Assembly: GCF_002775205.1 (NCBI RefSeq)
Contig: NC_036457.1
Span: 10,330,996-10,394,995, forward strand
DNA from: Xiphophorus maculatus
Taxonomy: Eukaryota; Chordata; Actinopteri; Cyprinodontiformes; Poeciliidae
DNA length: 64,000 nt
Direction: 5' to 3'
Shown here one piece after another: positions 25,816-39,760 of this stretch (positions within the stretch are counted from its first letter, which is position 1; every line of letters begins with the position of its first letter). The notes under the pieces are model-generated. The model ran no database searches, was not told the DNA's origin, and saw only the letters and a program-made list of their open reading frames with translations. Made by a program: the position numbers and the translations under genes.

Positions 25816-28558
25816 AAGATTCATAAAATTACAGACCTCAGATAGATCCCCCACAGGGAGTGGCAGCCTGTGATGCTGCACAACAACCTGTAGGTTGTAT
25901 TCTGGTATTGCGCTTCTGTTTGGCCCTGAAACCAAACTTTAGTATGTCCGAGTGCAAAACAAACAAACAAACAAATCCAGTCAATAAGGAAGGTATGCAA
26001 TGGCACCAGAATACCAACATTCCTCTCCCAGAGCACTTTTTACTCAGGACAGAGCTCGTGATTTAGTATGGGAGTTTTTCAGACACACTTTTCATTGCAT
26101 ATCTGATTTGAATAAATGTGATGGTAAAACTAAAGAATGATGTGAAATCCTTGCAGCATTTTTCAGAAGGAAAAACATCTTTGGTAATTCGGCTACACAC
26201 ATAACTCAAGGAGAAACGAGACATATATGGAACCTGCTTTGATTTCATACCGTTGTCTCAAAGATGCAACATAATAAGATGCCTATACTGTTTTTATCCA
26301 AGCAGTAAACTCTTTGGAAATTGAGAATAGTCCCCACACCACCAGCCTGCCTAAACAGTTCAATTTGTTGCAATGCAACGAGGCTAAAATGCATCATGGC
26401 CACTGATTGGCTGTTTTGTATGCGTCTCTGTTGGATCCTCTATCCTCTTCCCCTCAATGAGCAATTTCTCTGCAAGGTGGAGGTCCCACTCTCTCTTTAT
26501 ATCAAGCGGCTTTTTCATAGAGAAATCGATCTAAGCTGCATTCTTCCTTTGCTGGCATCATTGCAGTTATCCTCGATTTACTTATTTCTGTATTGTGCTC
26601 CATATTGGCATTCAGCTTCAGAGGATTCAGGCCAGGGAAATGGGGGTCTTAATCACGGCGCCGCTTAGAGATAATGTCTGAAAATTGTGATTCCACTGGC
26701 AAATATGGTTACTACTTGGGGGAAGAGAAGGGCTTGATGTTACATGTCAGCCATCTGGATGCAGCATTGATTAACTGAAGTAAAACGCAGAAGATCCACT
26801 AACTGTGTTGCTCATTGCATGCAAATTAATCCAATAAATTGATGCGCCAGTTATTCTTGAACACATTTTAAACTAGTTTATGGGCTTGCTCTGAAGGAAA
26901 CATGCCTTACTGCTTCCTGACAAGAACTGAGTTCTCATACATGTGATCTCACACCTTAGTGCAGTAGTTTGAAATGATTTCAAGCCTCCAAGCAGATGCC
27001 CATCATTCCCAAACCAAAGATAAGCAAGGGAATGCCCTGAGATATATGCATTTTCCAGGTATCTATTTTCACAGTTTATGTGATTACAGTGGCAGATGGC
27101 AGCCTACAGGAACTGAGCAGAGGAAAGCTAACCTTCGGAAGATCAAGAAACTTTCACAAATAAATGCTGTTTGAGCTGATTATTTGGAAAATGTCCTCAC
27201 ATGAAAGTTGATGGAAAGAGGAAACCGATTCCCTGCCAAAACAGAAGGGAGTGTGTTACGGGTTTGCCATGAATTTCAACTGGCCAACATCTCTTAAAAT
27301 CCAATTATCCTCATGATTAAATAGTCTTTAGAGAATCAGAAATTAAAGGAAGGCAAAGAACAAAGCCAAACACTGAGAGACTGTTTGCACCAAATAATTT
27401 CCTGATATTGTGCTGTTGCATTTTTTTTTTTCTGTTTTCTGTTACATAAAGTGAGGAATGCAACTGCATTTGCAAATGTTTCTGGGGTTTTTTTTGTTGT
27501 TTTTTTTTGTGTACTTTTGGAAGCACATTATCGTTTTTTTCTGTGGATTTTTATCAGTTAACCTCTCATTGAATTTTGCATTCTCTTGTCATAGTTTTGT
27601 CAAGTCTTTTGTTATCTTTTTAGATTTAGCCTTTGCACAAATATTCAGGTACGGGGCAGCATGAGATTCTCATGGAACGATGACCTTCACTAAACACACT
27701 GTTTTTACAGGATTCCAGAATACTCACCTCAAAATTTAAAATACAGTCTTCATTAAGTTTCTGTTATGGCCCTCTACTAAAAACCAAATATGTCTTCTAA
27801 ACTGTATCCTGGTGCTTTTAAAATCTTTTTATAGCCAACAATGTATGCTGGATTTAGAGCAACACATTGCTTTTCCGTTAGTTTTCATTTTAAATGTCAT
27901 ATGATGCATCCTAATTTAGAGTTAGACCTCAGACTATTACTTTTTAAACTGATATCCACTAAATGTCCAAATCCCTCAGAAGCAGGCTGCCCAGAAAGAA
28001 ACAGTATTTGTTGCAATTCAGTTCAACTTTTAACAATGACAGATATTTATGTCTGTCTCAGGTCACCTTTGAGAAGGGATTAAACAGCCTATTAAAGAAC
28101 TGACTTATAAAGATTAGCCATTCCTCCTAAACATATTCAGAATTTGTTATTGTAGACTTCCCTCTTAATTTTGTTATGAAATAATGAGAATTTGTTATGG
28201 GAAAAAGTTTAGACAAAAGCAATATGTCCAATATGACAGAAAACACAAACTCTTTTAAAATTCTTAAAAGAAAAACACTTTGGGAGACAGGTTGTGGGTA
28301 ATTTTGTGCAAATAGAAAACATGTATTGTTTACACTGATGTGAATTGCTCCAAGCTTTGCTTCTATCAGAGAGCTGTTTTCTGCACTTTGATATAATTAA
28401 CTATTACAGAAAAAAGTAAGCAAAGCATTATAGATGTATTTCACGTGGGACCACAGAAGGAAATTATTTAGAATTGCCAGAAGTTGTTCTCCTCACCCAG
28501 ATTGGTTTTATTAAATGGTATGCATAAGTAACAAGAAATTGTTGATATGAGGAAGTTT

Positions 28559-28631
<73 letters not shown>

Positions 28632-31150
28632 TTTACAACACTCAGAGATGCTAATGGAATGGAACAAACATACTTTTAAGTGCATTCATTACCTCTGAGT
28701 CATCCACCTCCAGTCTCCAGACAATTACTACTAATAATATAACAGGATGGTTTTCTTTTTAATTGTAGCTTCAGAAATGTCGAAATGGGAATGAAAGCTG
28801 CCAGGGTAATCATTTCAGGCATTATGGTGAACAGTAAAAGCATTCCTAAAAGCCCCAGCAGCTCCGAGTGCTGCATTCAAATGCCACAACCCACACAATT
28901 AACAATCACAAATAGACTCCTGATGCCCTGTTGGAAAATTTAATGAGATTTTGCAGGATAAGGCCAGATCTTTCCCATCATCACTATGTCACCCCCTCTG
29001 ATCTGTTTTGTATTTCTGCTGAGAAGTGCATAATGTAAAAAAAAACAATTGCTGTTAATGATATTATGAACAGAAGCAAACCTTTTATTCAGGAACTGGA
29101 CTCACTTACTGGACTCACCTGAGCTTTGAAGTATTCTCATTCCACTGTTTTGTCCTATTTCCCACTCCATCTCTATAAAAAGTCACTTCCACCCACTGTG
29201 TGAATCATGTTACGGATGCTTTCACACTCTCTGATCCATACTGTGCCGAAGCAATCTTCTCAGTAATTATTCAGGAGGAACAAAACCTCCTAGAGAGCAC
29301 CTGATAAAGTTTGCCAAAGTGACAGAAGAGGCAGTGATAAACAGAGCTGCAGTGAGGTGAAACATTTTAATGAGTTATAAGTTAACTTCAGAGCAGTTTG
29401 CCACTGGTGGATAATATTCGGGGCAAATTATTGCTGCTAGGCTGTGCAGGGTGGTGACTTTTGTGACTTGGTGCAGAGATATATATTTTAGTTCATAAAA
29501 TAAAAACAATTAGGTGCTCAAATAATATTTCACTTCTGCTGAGCCAGAGACCAATAAATGACTATTTTTAGTGGCTCCTGGTGTATTCTAGTCAACAAAA
29601 CATAAATAAATAAAGTAAAAAGGAGAGACACAGAACATGTCCACAACAGGCTGCTTTACTAACCGGATATTGTGCTGTGTAAAAGTTTTCAGACATGCCT
29701 GGTTTCTTTAACTTTGAGTAACATGGACACCAGAAGAGTATAATCAGCAGAACAGCTGGGGGAGAATCTGTGCAGGAAACTCAAGAAAGGCTGAACAAAT
29801 GAAAACCCGAAGGATATGAATAACCAAAAGAGTTTAAAGACAAATACCAACAACAGCAACTAAACTAAACTAATGCACAGAACAGAACACAGGGAAGAAA
29901 CGTGATGGAAAGAATCTGTGGATCATGTCAGATCTGTTCTGATCTAGTTTTCTATTGCTGTTTTTCCTGTGAGGTCAATGGGAGCTATTTGCACATACTG
30001 TATGTATGACTATAATGCACTTTATTTCAGCCCAGACTTTAGATGATTTCCTGAATTTTGATTGGCTGGTAGGCGGCAGAAGGTGGGACTGGCCCAGGGC
30101 CATTCATGAAAGAAGTGCCAGTGTTGCTCACTTTCCCCACCCACTCTGTTTTTAGAGATCCTGGTTTTCCATAGACTTTTGCAGAATGTACAATTTACAG
30201 GCAGAGACAGCTCAAGGTTGTAAGAAGCCCTGAGCAAATTATGAGTTTGGCGACCATCTCCATTATAGCACTGCTCGATTACTTTTGCGGGGTTTTTATT
30301 AGCTGCAATCTGGAAGTCATCATGATTAACAGAAAAATAACTAAAAGAATCCGACTGTGTAAATAATCTATTTGCTGTAAACAGCAAAGTAGCTTTGTGT
30401 ATATAGCATGAGAGCAGTGTCCAGTGTACTTAGAAATATCTACTTATTGCAAACTCATTTTTCTGTGATAGTAAAGATAAACTCAGAATTTAACGTTGCA
30501 TTATTGTGACTGAATTGATGAATAGCTTGTCTCCCACCAGACTGAAAAAATAAATTTTTTCCTAAAGGTCATTTATTACCATCCTAGAAATTGAATTTCA
30601 CCAAACAGTGCCCTTTTCTTGCTCTACTTCCATTACACATCAAATTCCACAAGATGCACACGTGGGCCTGTGCAAAGCTGGCAAGCTAAAAAATATGGAG
30701 GTGCCATCAGGTCCACTGGAGTCACTTCTAAAAGTCTGTAAGATGTCAGAGGAACAAGAGGAAAAGAGTTAGTCTTCTTCTGATGAGTAGAAATAGACTG
30801 AGATGGGAAGAGAGCTGGTATCAACTCTGACCTGGGGAAAACAAGTGCAGTATCTGTTTGGTACCAGAGGGAGCAGCTTTTTGTCTCTATAATTGCATAT
30901 ATGAAGTTGATAAGGCCAGAATAATGAACTTTCTACTCCACAAGAGCTCAGCTGACTGGGGATTCTTCACAAACTGACACAGAAGGTCAATAAATGAGCA
31001 CAGAGCTCAATCCTTATCTTGTCACTCAACTTTTTTTTGGCTAATTTATATGGGAAAAGAGCTGCTTAAATGACAACCAACTTAAAAATATTTCAGATCT
31101 ACCCTTTTGCTGAATTTGAACAATTTCTGGCAAAAATAAACATTCCTTCT
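25816..31150. other. Intergenic region, no supported gene
   Basis: Holds an AT dinucleotide and poly-T tract at 28559-28634. Blocks near 26320-26680 and 28760-28990 look less repetitive and could be conserved non-coding sequence. The 121-codon minus frame at 30022-30387 has no recognisable domain. Confidence 0.5.
28559..28634 (+). repeat. (AT)n microsatellite followed by poly-T
   Basis: About 26 AT units to 28612, then a run of T to 28634. The minus-strand 'KKKKYIYIYI' frame over it is low-complexity artefact. Confidence 0.95.
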
Positions 31151-31159
31151 TCATCTGAG

Positions 31160-31490
31160 TGGTATAAATCAAATATAAATCAAAACATATTCATGTGTTA
31201 CTATGGCCAAGTCAAAGTCCAAATTGATGTTCAGGAATGCTCTTCTGACTGAGTCTGAGCTATTTTGCAAGAAAAAAATGGGTGACATTTTCTATTTTCT
31301 AACCATAAGTGAAACAAAAGGCTATTTTAGTAAGTTTTGATGAATATAAATCCAAGTCACACTTTTTAGGACTTTAAGAAATTCTTCTCACTTGACAATT
31401 ATAAACTACTTCATGTTGGCCTATTACATGAAATCACTTGAAAGTACACTACAGGTTGCAATTTCACAAAAATATTTCTGCAAGTCGCAG
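31160..31490 (+). mobile_element. Tc1-like transposon 3' fragment
   Basis: aaaacatattcatgtgtta, ggccaagtcaaagtccaaa, gactgagtctgagctatttt and gcaagaaaaaaatgggtgac match the end of Tc1-like transposase genes (family: catattcatgtgttagaatgg, cagtcaaagtcc, tgagcttgagctattttgc, aagaatggg). Terminal-repeat-like sequence follows to about 31485. Both ends are truncated or decayed. Confidence 0.7.
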
Positions 31491-34400
31491 AACATAGACT
31501 TATCCCAGCTCTTCATGTTCCTCTTTTTTCAACAATCTTTCCCCTTATGACTGTAATGAGTTACTTGTCTGCCTGAGTAATGTAAAATGGGACACTTTGG
31601 TGTAACTGGTTCAATTACTGCACAAGATGCTTGAACTGAATACTAACCAGACAGCTTATTGTCTGGCTGAGCAAAAAAAATACTTTGCAAGAAGGAAAAA
31701 TCAATGTATGTCATTTATATCCAGACCGAGACTCTATCTGCCACACACGGCATTTCCAAATGAACCAATTTACCCCGATGCTTGAATTTGAATTCAAACC
31801 CACATGTAAAGCCATTTTTTAGACTGTGTGCCTCCACTCTGAGCTTTGACCTGCACAATTATTCAAGGTAGAATGGACTCAAATGGCCCTCTCATGCAAG
31901 TGGCACAGGCTCTCTCAGCTCTTAGAGGGAATTTCACTTGCAGAGTAGGAAAAGCAAGTAGGGCAGCAGCTGGTGAAAAGAAGAGGATCCAAGCGGAATA
32001 AAGAGATCCTGCTCAGGGCCTCGGGGTGGGAGCAGAGCTGCTGCCCTGGAACAGAGGGCCGCTATGGGGCCACAGTTGTATAATCCACTGTACTTAAATT
32101 TCTATTCACTAAAACTGCAGAAAATCAGCTGCACCTTGCACCGTTTTAAAATGAATTCTGAGGAATAGGTATCATTGTAGCTGACAAAAATCACATGCTA
32201 TTTTTCATATTTTCTGGTAAACATGATAAGAGAACAGCTGCTTTGTTGGCCATGTGTGGGATCAAACTGCAGGCTTACTCTAAGCTCTTCAATACATTTA
32301 AGTCCAATCCCTTTTAATTTGTACCTTTTTTTCCTTGGACCATTAAAATAACTAAAATTAGTCTGTCTATCCACCGTTTCATCCCATTATGAAAACAAAA
32401 ACACTTCCCAGGGAGACACTTAAAAGTAATTTCCTTTCTTAAAGCAGTTTCTGCTCATTTTCTGGAAATTAGAACAGAATCGTGACAACAAAGAAGACTG
32501 TGTTTCTAAGCAAGACTCAAGATTAAAAATAAAAACAAATGTATACTATTATATGGTTGAACATGATATATGTTTGAACTATTATTTAGTATGTTTTTCT
32601 GAATGCAGGAATAACAAAAATGCACATTTGAAAATAAGGAACAAGTAAAAATATGCTTTAGTATTGCTTATTAAAAAATGGTTTTTGAAAAACTCTAAAA
32701 GTTGAAAAGAGAAATATCTCAATACTCCATTAAGAGCCATCTAATCCAAACTTTCTAAAACGTCTGATATCCGGCTGATTGACCGATGTGTTTATAAGTG
32801 GAGGTGACAACAGTGATCTGCAGGTGTGGATAATGTGAGGAGACTGAAAGAAAACAAAACTGAAGAAGAGGCTGCTTCTGTGAATTTGGGGGACAGAACA
32901 ACTAGCAGTGCAGCAGCTGGGAGTATACAAATAAGAGCAGGGGAACCTTTGCAGAAAATAGAAAATCAATTTGTTCCTGGAGGAGTTTTATTGTATCTAT
33001 GTGCCAACAGTAAATGAATGTATGGCAAGCAGTAGTGTCTGCTGCACTATGTTGGACCTAAACTGTCTGTTGTCTTCTCCAACATAATGGCTTCTCTGTC
33101 ATTGTACCAAATGTGGGCACAAATAGATTTATTGTTAAGCTGAGCACAACAGTGCTGCCAGATGTAGAAGTTAAGAGTTTTCAGCTGCACTTGCACACAA
33201 TCAACAGACGTAATACAGACAGACTATATCTGTTGATGACGAAACATCCAATTGTGTTGGGGGACATTGTAGCTGCTATCAGGAGATGCAGAATGTGCCG
33301 CAAATCATGGCTGCTGCAGCCGACTCCTGCAATCACAGCTTAGACGGTTAACGTCTTGCAGGATCCAGCTCTGAAAAACAGATAGCAGCTGCATACCGGG
33401 TGCAGCAATTAGAAAGGAACCTGCTGTGAAAGCTCAAACTGTAAAACCTCTGGATGCAAAACGTTGCCCTCCGTGGATCGTTTCCAAGGGAACAAAGTGT
33501 TACAGTACACACCCTTAGTAAAATAAGGCCCTGTGAAGTGGCTCCATACAAATAACCTGAATTGCACAGCTGAACTTTATCTTAGATTGATTTGATTTAT
33601 AGAAATTTTTTGCAAGTTAGAAGAGCTCCACAAGACTGAATACTGAAATTAAATCAAAAGGTGCTTTGATAAAATAATGATTCTAAGAACAGATGAGGTT
33701 ATTGTGGTGTTTTTTTATTTTTTATTTATTCTTCCCATGTAGAAGAATAGTTGATTTTTACAGGTTATCTGATGTCAATGGGAACTGAAGTGAAATGACA
33801 CGTTCATTTTTCACTGTTGTGTGGAATTATTAGATCCACTTTGTGCTGCTAAAATGTTTTAATATTAGTTTATACTAAAATCTGCCTCACAAGGTCCAAT
33901 TTATCTATGGGTGTTTTCATAAATACATCAATACATACTCTTTTACATAATATAATACTTTTAATTCATTCATAGACATTTCTTTAGTTATTCACTTTTT
34001 TTATGTCCGAGTCTGTGCTTTGATTTATTATACCAGAATCTGAACTTTTATCTTTGAATTTCTGCTGAAGGGTTTTAAGCATGAGATCAATTTACTAAAA
34101 GGCAAAATGTTATTCCTGTCAGGGTCATATGCTGCTGAATTCCTCCAGCCAATTTGGAGACAATTTATGCCATGAGATCACATCATCACTTGTATGATTT
34201 ATTCTCGTTTCTTTGTGTTGCATTGAAAATATCTAGAGAAAATGTTCAGTGCTTATGCAAGATCGCAAAACTAATCTTTGCATAAATTGGTGCTTACAAA
34301 TCAACACCTTTGTTGTGCTGCCTTTATTGTGCTAATACAGATAGTCTGATGCATGGGAGTAATTAAATGAGTCAGACATAACTAATTTCTCTTGGAAGTG

Positions 34401-35559
34401 TGTGGAAATAGGACAGTTATATTTACATATGTAGTACTAAGCATATAACACATCCACAGTGTGCACAGGAAGCACTATACAAGCACTGAGACATTTATAG
34501 GTTTTTCTGTGAAAAATCATCAGAATGATGACACTCCATAAGTCACCAGCTGCTCTGCTACAAAGACTAAGACACATCACCTCCATTCTTTTTTTAATTC
34601 ACACCACCTTGGTCCTGGAGCCTGTTGTGTCTTTTTTCCTCCCTTTTATTCTGCACACACCTAATTTAATAAAAGGATTTGAGAAATTCTCTATTTCTCT
34701 CTATTTCTCAAGTATGAGGTGGTCATTCTGGGAAATGTTTGCTTGTGTGTGTAACTAATGGGACAGATGGTTATTTTCTCGACACTCTCAATGTCCCACG
34801 TCTCCCACCGATTGTGTTCTGTTGAGGTAAACAAGCACCCCACAGATATAAAACCTGATGCAATCAAAGAGAGCTTGGTCATCTCACCCTGGGATGCCTG
34901 GTAACACAATGAGACAGGTGGAATGGATCATAAAAGAAGAGAGAAAAGGAACATTATCCAGGAAGTGCAATAACTGACCAGGTTTACCGGAACACTGATG
35001 CTCATCAGTCAAAAAGATTCAATAAACCAGGCCATTGTTGCTTGCAAAACATATCTGTATTCAGAAGCTGGCAGTATGGAAGACATTTCTTTCTCCATCT
35101 CCCTTGCTTAATTATTAACGATATTGATATGTTAACATGGTTGGTACAGTCAGATGGCTAATAAAGTCTCAAAACCTCCTTCCTGTCAAATGTTAGAAAA
35201 ATCTTAAAACGTTTCAGGTTCCTGACAAAAATAAAAATTTGCAAGTATCAAGACAGAAAACCCCCCAAAGATTAACTAAATTAAAGTTTAAAGAAACATA
35301 AATATCTGTGGAAAAACTGAGTGATGTGGTAAGATTTGATATTTCTGCCAGCTTGCAAGTTACAGTCAAAAACTGCTGAGTAAACTGCGTTTTAGAAAAA
35401 TACATCTGCAACAAATCTCTAACCAGTAAACCTGCCATATTCTCAAATAGAGATGGGTCAAGCCACAACCTCCCCAATACATTGGATTTTCTGTATATTT
35501 GATTAAACCTAACTATAAAACAGTTTGTCTTGTGAACAGTTTCAGAAACTAATTACCGG

Positions 35560-35760
35560 TGGTTGAGAGCAGATGTGACAAAGTCTTGCATCCAGTCCTG
35601 GAGAGTCACTTTTAGGTTCCTACTTTCTCCAACACACCAGAATCAAATGGCTGAATTTCCTCATGAGCAGAGAGCCAGTAACAAGCCGTGGATTCATGTG
35701 TGTTGGAGAAAGGATGAATCTGAAAGGATAGTGGCTCTTGAGGACTGAACTTAGGCGCCC
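35560..35760 (+). repeat. Teleost interspersed repeat ('caggtgtgttgaa' family)
   Basis: tgcatccagtcctggagagt opens the copy; a central inverted part carries ctttctccaacacaccagaa and catgtgtgttggagaaagga, and the tail reads ggctcttgaggactgaactt. The two central blocks are inverted copies of each other, so the frame 35563-35748 is repeat-derived. Confidence 0.6.
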
Positions 35761-37575
35761 GTGTTATATAATATCACATCAAAATTTATTCCATCAGCTT
35801 TGGGTTATGAGAGAGGAAATGGTAGTAAGTGCATAGTGAATTGCAAGGGCACTTTTGCAATCAGTGTTTAAAGATTGCAACAGAGATTGTCACCACTATA
35901 AAAACATAAGTGATACCCAGGCAATATTTTCTGGACATGGAAATGCGGAGGCAGTTTAACTGAAAGAGATATTTTATTTTAGATTGAAATGCAATGTGTT
36001 GCGGGCTCAGTTTCCATTTCTAATAATAAATGTTTAAATTTCAGCCCTGGAACATAATCAGAGGAACTTCAAGACAGAAAAATGTTAAATGTTTTCAGTT
36101 GCAGGTGATGCGCTTCATATTTTTCAGGGATACTCCTTATATACTCACAGGAGGATTAGATGATTGGATACTATTGCGACTGTCCAGACCTCACCCTCAG
36201 GTGGCGAGGATCCCTGCAACTTAGGGAACAGATACACAAACACATCCAACACACATACTGCAAACTATGTGAATACTGTTTTCTGTTGTATGGAATTAGT
36301 AGTCACTCAAAAATGAGTGATGAAGCTGTTTAACATTCAAAAGCAATCACAATTTGACCAAATTGCCTCTCTTCTCACGTTCTTTGTTACCTCATTTGCT
36401 CCCCATCACTCATTTGTCCTTACTCTCCCTGTCTCTCAAAGTCAACTTTTTTCCTATTTCACTGAATTCAAGCCACAAAATGTTGACCTCATGAATGCTC
36501 TACTATTTCAACCACAGTACAAACAGATAAAATCAGTCTCACATTAAGGTTGAAACAATGTTGACTCTCAATTCCAGTTCTCTGTTTTTCCTAAATCCGT
36601 TTTTTGAAATATTCTTTTGCTATTGTCGCTCTTCTTAGATCTAATCTATTTTATGCAGCTTTGCTTGTGATTCGTTTATCTTTGCGTGTCCTTTATCTTT
36701 TCAAACAGATGATTTCATACGTCTCTTTAGCTGCACTTCATGAATGTTGATTATTCATTTTAGGATTCTTGTCACATCACACTTTACCCATTGTAAAGTT
36801 ATTTGTTTTAAGGAGAAGCTCTTAAGAGACGATGGAGCAGAGACATGCAGGCAAGAAAGTAATGCGCTTTTTCTCCAGTGATGCAATTATAAAGATAAAG
36901 TTATTATATTCTAGACTTGTAGAATCATCACGTTGAAGTATTCAGACTGGACATATGCAAAAAATATGCAAAATAGTAGTGCAACTTAAAAGCAACATTA
37001 GGTCACACATATTGTCCTCTAATAAAATGAGCTGTGGCACACTACACAGTTTGTACTCACAACACTTTTTAAAATTAAAATAATAAAAATATGAAAAGCT
37101 GCTGCAGGCACCTTGAACTTAACAAAGTTGCCATTTTCAACTAAATATTTCATGTGATCTATGCACAAAAGAGCTTTAAATAACCTCATTTAAGCTTAAG
37201 GTACTTACAAATACATTGTACATAAATATTTTCATTCCCTGCAGCTATGATTAGAGATTGTGCAAATACATTTGAATGAGCCCTTAAAGAAAGAAATCTT
37301 TTCCATACTCTTTTTGTCTTTCTGCCTGATTAGGGCAAACTGTCACGACCTCAAGCAGCTCCGGTGTTCCCTCAAGAATTGAAGAGCTTCCATTAATTTG
37401 TTGAATTCATTCACTTTTCTGTCTTGCCTGCAGGATATTTTTTGTACAGGACTGTGTGATGACTCACAAGGCTGATGAAACTTGGGCTAAGAGTTCATTA
37501 TAGTCAGGAATGTGTGGCCTTGAAGCTGGTGTCTACTCCCAATTCATTGTGAATTTCAGGCTTTCACACATAATA

Positions 37576-37605
37576 AAGGGGAATTTATTATATAAAATTC
37601 CCCTT
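37576..37605. repeat. Hairpin, 11-bp arms, 8-nt loop
   Basis: aaggggaattt (37576-37586) pairs with aaattcccctt (37595-37605). Confidence 0.8.
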
Positions 37606-39117
37606 GCCACTCACATGACTCAAGATTGTGACATGAGAGTTTCAATATGGTATATTTCCTAACGTCGATCACAGTTGACTATTTTCATTAGAAAGGTTCC
37701 TAATAGGTCACAAAACTCCGTTATTGGAGTGGGAAGACCAAAATATTTGGCACTGACAGGTGGTGACAAGCAGGTTAATAAGATGAGTGCATCAGGACAA
37801 CGTTAGTGCTGAAGTAGCAAAATCACTGCACAAAGTGAGCCTCTGAGGTGGCTGTTAATTACAGTGAGAGCTCAGGTCAGCTCAGACCTGATTTCAAGGA
37901 GCAGAAGCAGAAAGTAAGAGAACAGAAGTATATATCTTTTGCAGAATATACAGAGATATGTTCTGTTCTTTTACATTCAGGTGATTTTTTTTATGCCTGG
38001 ATTTCTTATTCAGTCAGTGGAGAGCATTTTTCACTCTCCAAATTTATCGCCAATGGGATTTTTTTTCTAGACCCACTTTCAGAGCTAAGCAAGCTTCCAC
38101 CACTACAGAGTTTATATAATGTTCCAAAAATTTAGCTCTGAAATAAAGACTTGTATGGCTGGCATGTACAAATTGACTGTGCAACAGGTGTGTTGCAGTG
38201 TTGGGGGACGGGGGGGCAAGAACTCAGAATTCAAACTGATAAGTGGAAAATTAACAATTTGTTTAATTTTTTTTTTTTTTTAACATGACTAAATGTTGTT
38301 TCCTACTGGAAGGATCACAAACATGTTTTGCCTTTTTGTTGAATGGAGATATATGAAGTCTTATATTGTAGCCCAATATTTTTTCCCATTTTATTCCTGA
38401 TACCTGGAGATCAGTGCACTAAATATTTAATCAAACTGCTTTTTGGCCAGGAGACAGCAACAGAGGTGATTTATTGGACTCACAGTAATGGAACTGTTGC
38501 TGTTTCATGGCGGTGCATACATCACGTTTATTTTGGGGTGACAATTCCCAGAGAGGCCCAAAACTGTATAGCTCCAACAAGTAGTTTACGCACTTAAAAA
38601 ACAAAAAGGTTTACACACTTAAGGCTTTATCGCAGTAATTCACTCTCATATAGTGAATGATGACTGTCAGAGCACTGTGTGACAATAAGCTGAGAAAGCT
38701 AAAGATGGGCAGGGAAGAGTGAAAAGTTTTTCTCAGGGAGAAGTGGGAAGAACCTGATCCAGTGTCTGAGCCAGCCAGGAGTGAGAGGTAGACAAGGCTT
38801 TCTGAGGGACCGCTCTGGGCATGAGCAGAATAGAAAATGATTTGGGAGCAAAAAGGGCTGAAGGTGAGCATAACAGGAAGGTAGGTGAACATGCAGACAG
38901 GGATACTGCACAAGCACAGGCAAAGGTATACACAAGGGAACAGTGGAGCTCTGGTTCTCAAGTGATAGCTGCCAATTAAAGTGACAAAATGTTCTGGCAA
39001 CACATGAAGGAAACCTGGGGTGGATTATCTGTGAAAGCTGATGAGAGAATAAACGTACTGGTGCCAAATGTGAAAAAAGATTTGCACAGGTTCAAAATGG
39101 CCTTAAAATGCCTATAG

Positions 39118-39147
39118 GCAGACAGACAGACAGACAGACAGACAGAC
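39118..39147 (+). repeat. (CAGA)n microsatellite
   Basis: About seven CAGA units. Confidence 0.92.
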
Positions 39148-39274
39148 GTTTCTGTAATGACAAAACTACTTTGGATTGTTTCATTGTCCTTGAATTTTAT
39201 TAATAACGCGACAAAATCTTTAACATTGACAGTGATTAATGTTTTTATTGCTGTACGTACTCATCTTTAAGGTG

Positions 39275-39760
39275 CCTTGCGAAGGTTTTATATTTCTTGA
39301 ACCTTTTTATATTTTATTACGTTAAACTTTGACGTATTTTATTGGGATTTTATGTGACATACCTGGACAAAGTAATGCATAATTCTAATGAAGAAGAAAA
39401 ACGATAGAGGACTTTTCAATTATTTTAAGTAAAGAAAAATCTGAACAGTATGTCGCCCTTTATTGGTCACCCCTTATGTAATTACTTTGTCCAACAACTT
39501 TCTGTTGCAATTAAAACTGCAAGTCTTTAGTTGTGTGTCTTCTAGGTTTCCACATCTTTTTCGGGGAACCGTTCAATCTCAGTCAGATTAAATAGTCTTT
39601 CTGCAGATTTTTAATTGGACTATATTTTTCTCTAAACCATTTAATTATAGCTCTGAATCTATTCTTAGTGTTGTTGAAGATAAATCTCTACCCCCTTGCA
39701 GCCTTTCGGCTGCCGCTAACAAGTTTTGTAATAAAAGTTGGTGCTGGAATCCAGGAATTC
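39275..39760 (-). mobile_element. Decayed Tc1-like transposon fragment
   Basis: ggtgccttgcgaaggtttta, gtattttattgggatttta, tgtgacatacctggacaaag and later aaactgcaagtctttagttg and ctcagtcagattaaatagtc reproduce the order of a Tc1-like terminal repeat and the reverse complement of the transposase 3' end. No open frame survives. Confidence 0.75.

Larger units (their letters stand above)
31491..39270. other. Intergenic region, no supported gene
   Basis: A teleost repeat copy lies at 35560-35760, a (CAGA)n tract at 39118-39147, a poly-T tract near 38265-38281 and a short hairpin at 37576-37605. The frames at 32826 and 33113 were checked; neither shows a domain. Confidence 0.5.

Noticed and set aside
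26321..26668. 115-codon plus-strand frame
   Set aside because: Cysteine/leucine-rich by composition only; no family match or promoter signature.
28464..28685. Minus-strand frame with KKKK and YIYIYI
   Set aside because: A direct translation of the AT dinucleotide and poly-T tracts.
30022..30387. 121-codon minus-strand frame
   Set aside because: No recognisable family. The sequence may be an old repeat, and nothing nearby suggests exons.
33113..33343. 76-codon plus-strand frame next to another at 32826
   Set aside because: Suggestive length but no domain, different frames, and no convincing splice sites joining them.
38611..39067. Two overlapping minus-strand frames of 130 and 122 codons
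   Set aside because: Three frames of the same strand are open together in pyrimidine-rich sequence, which points to low stop density and not to coding. No domain is seen.
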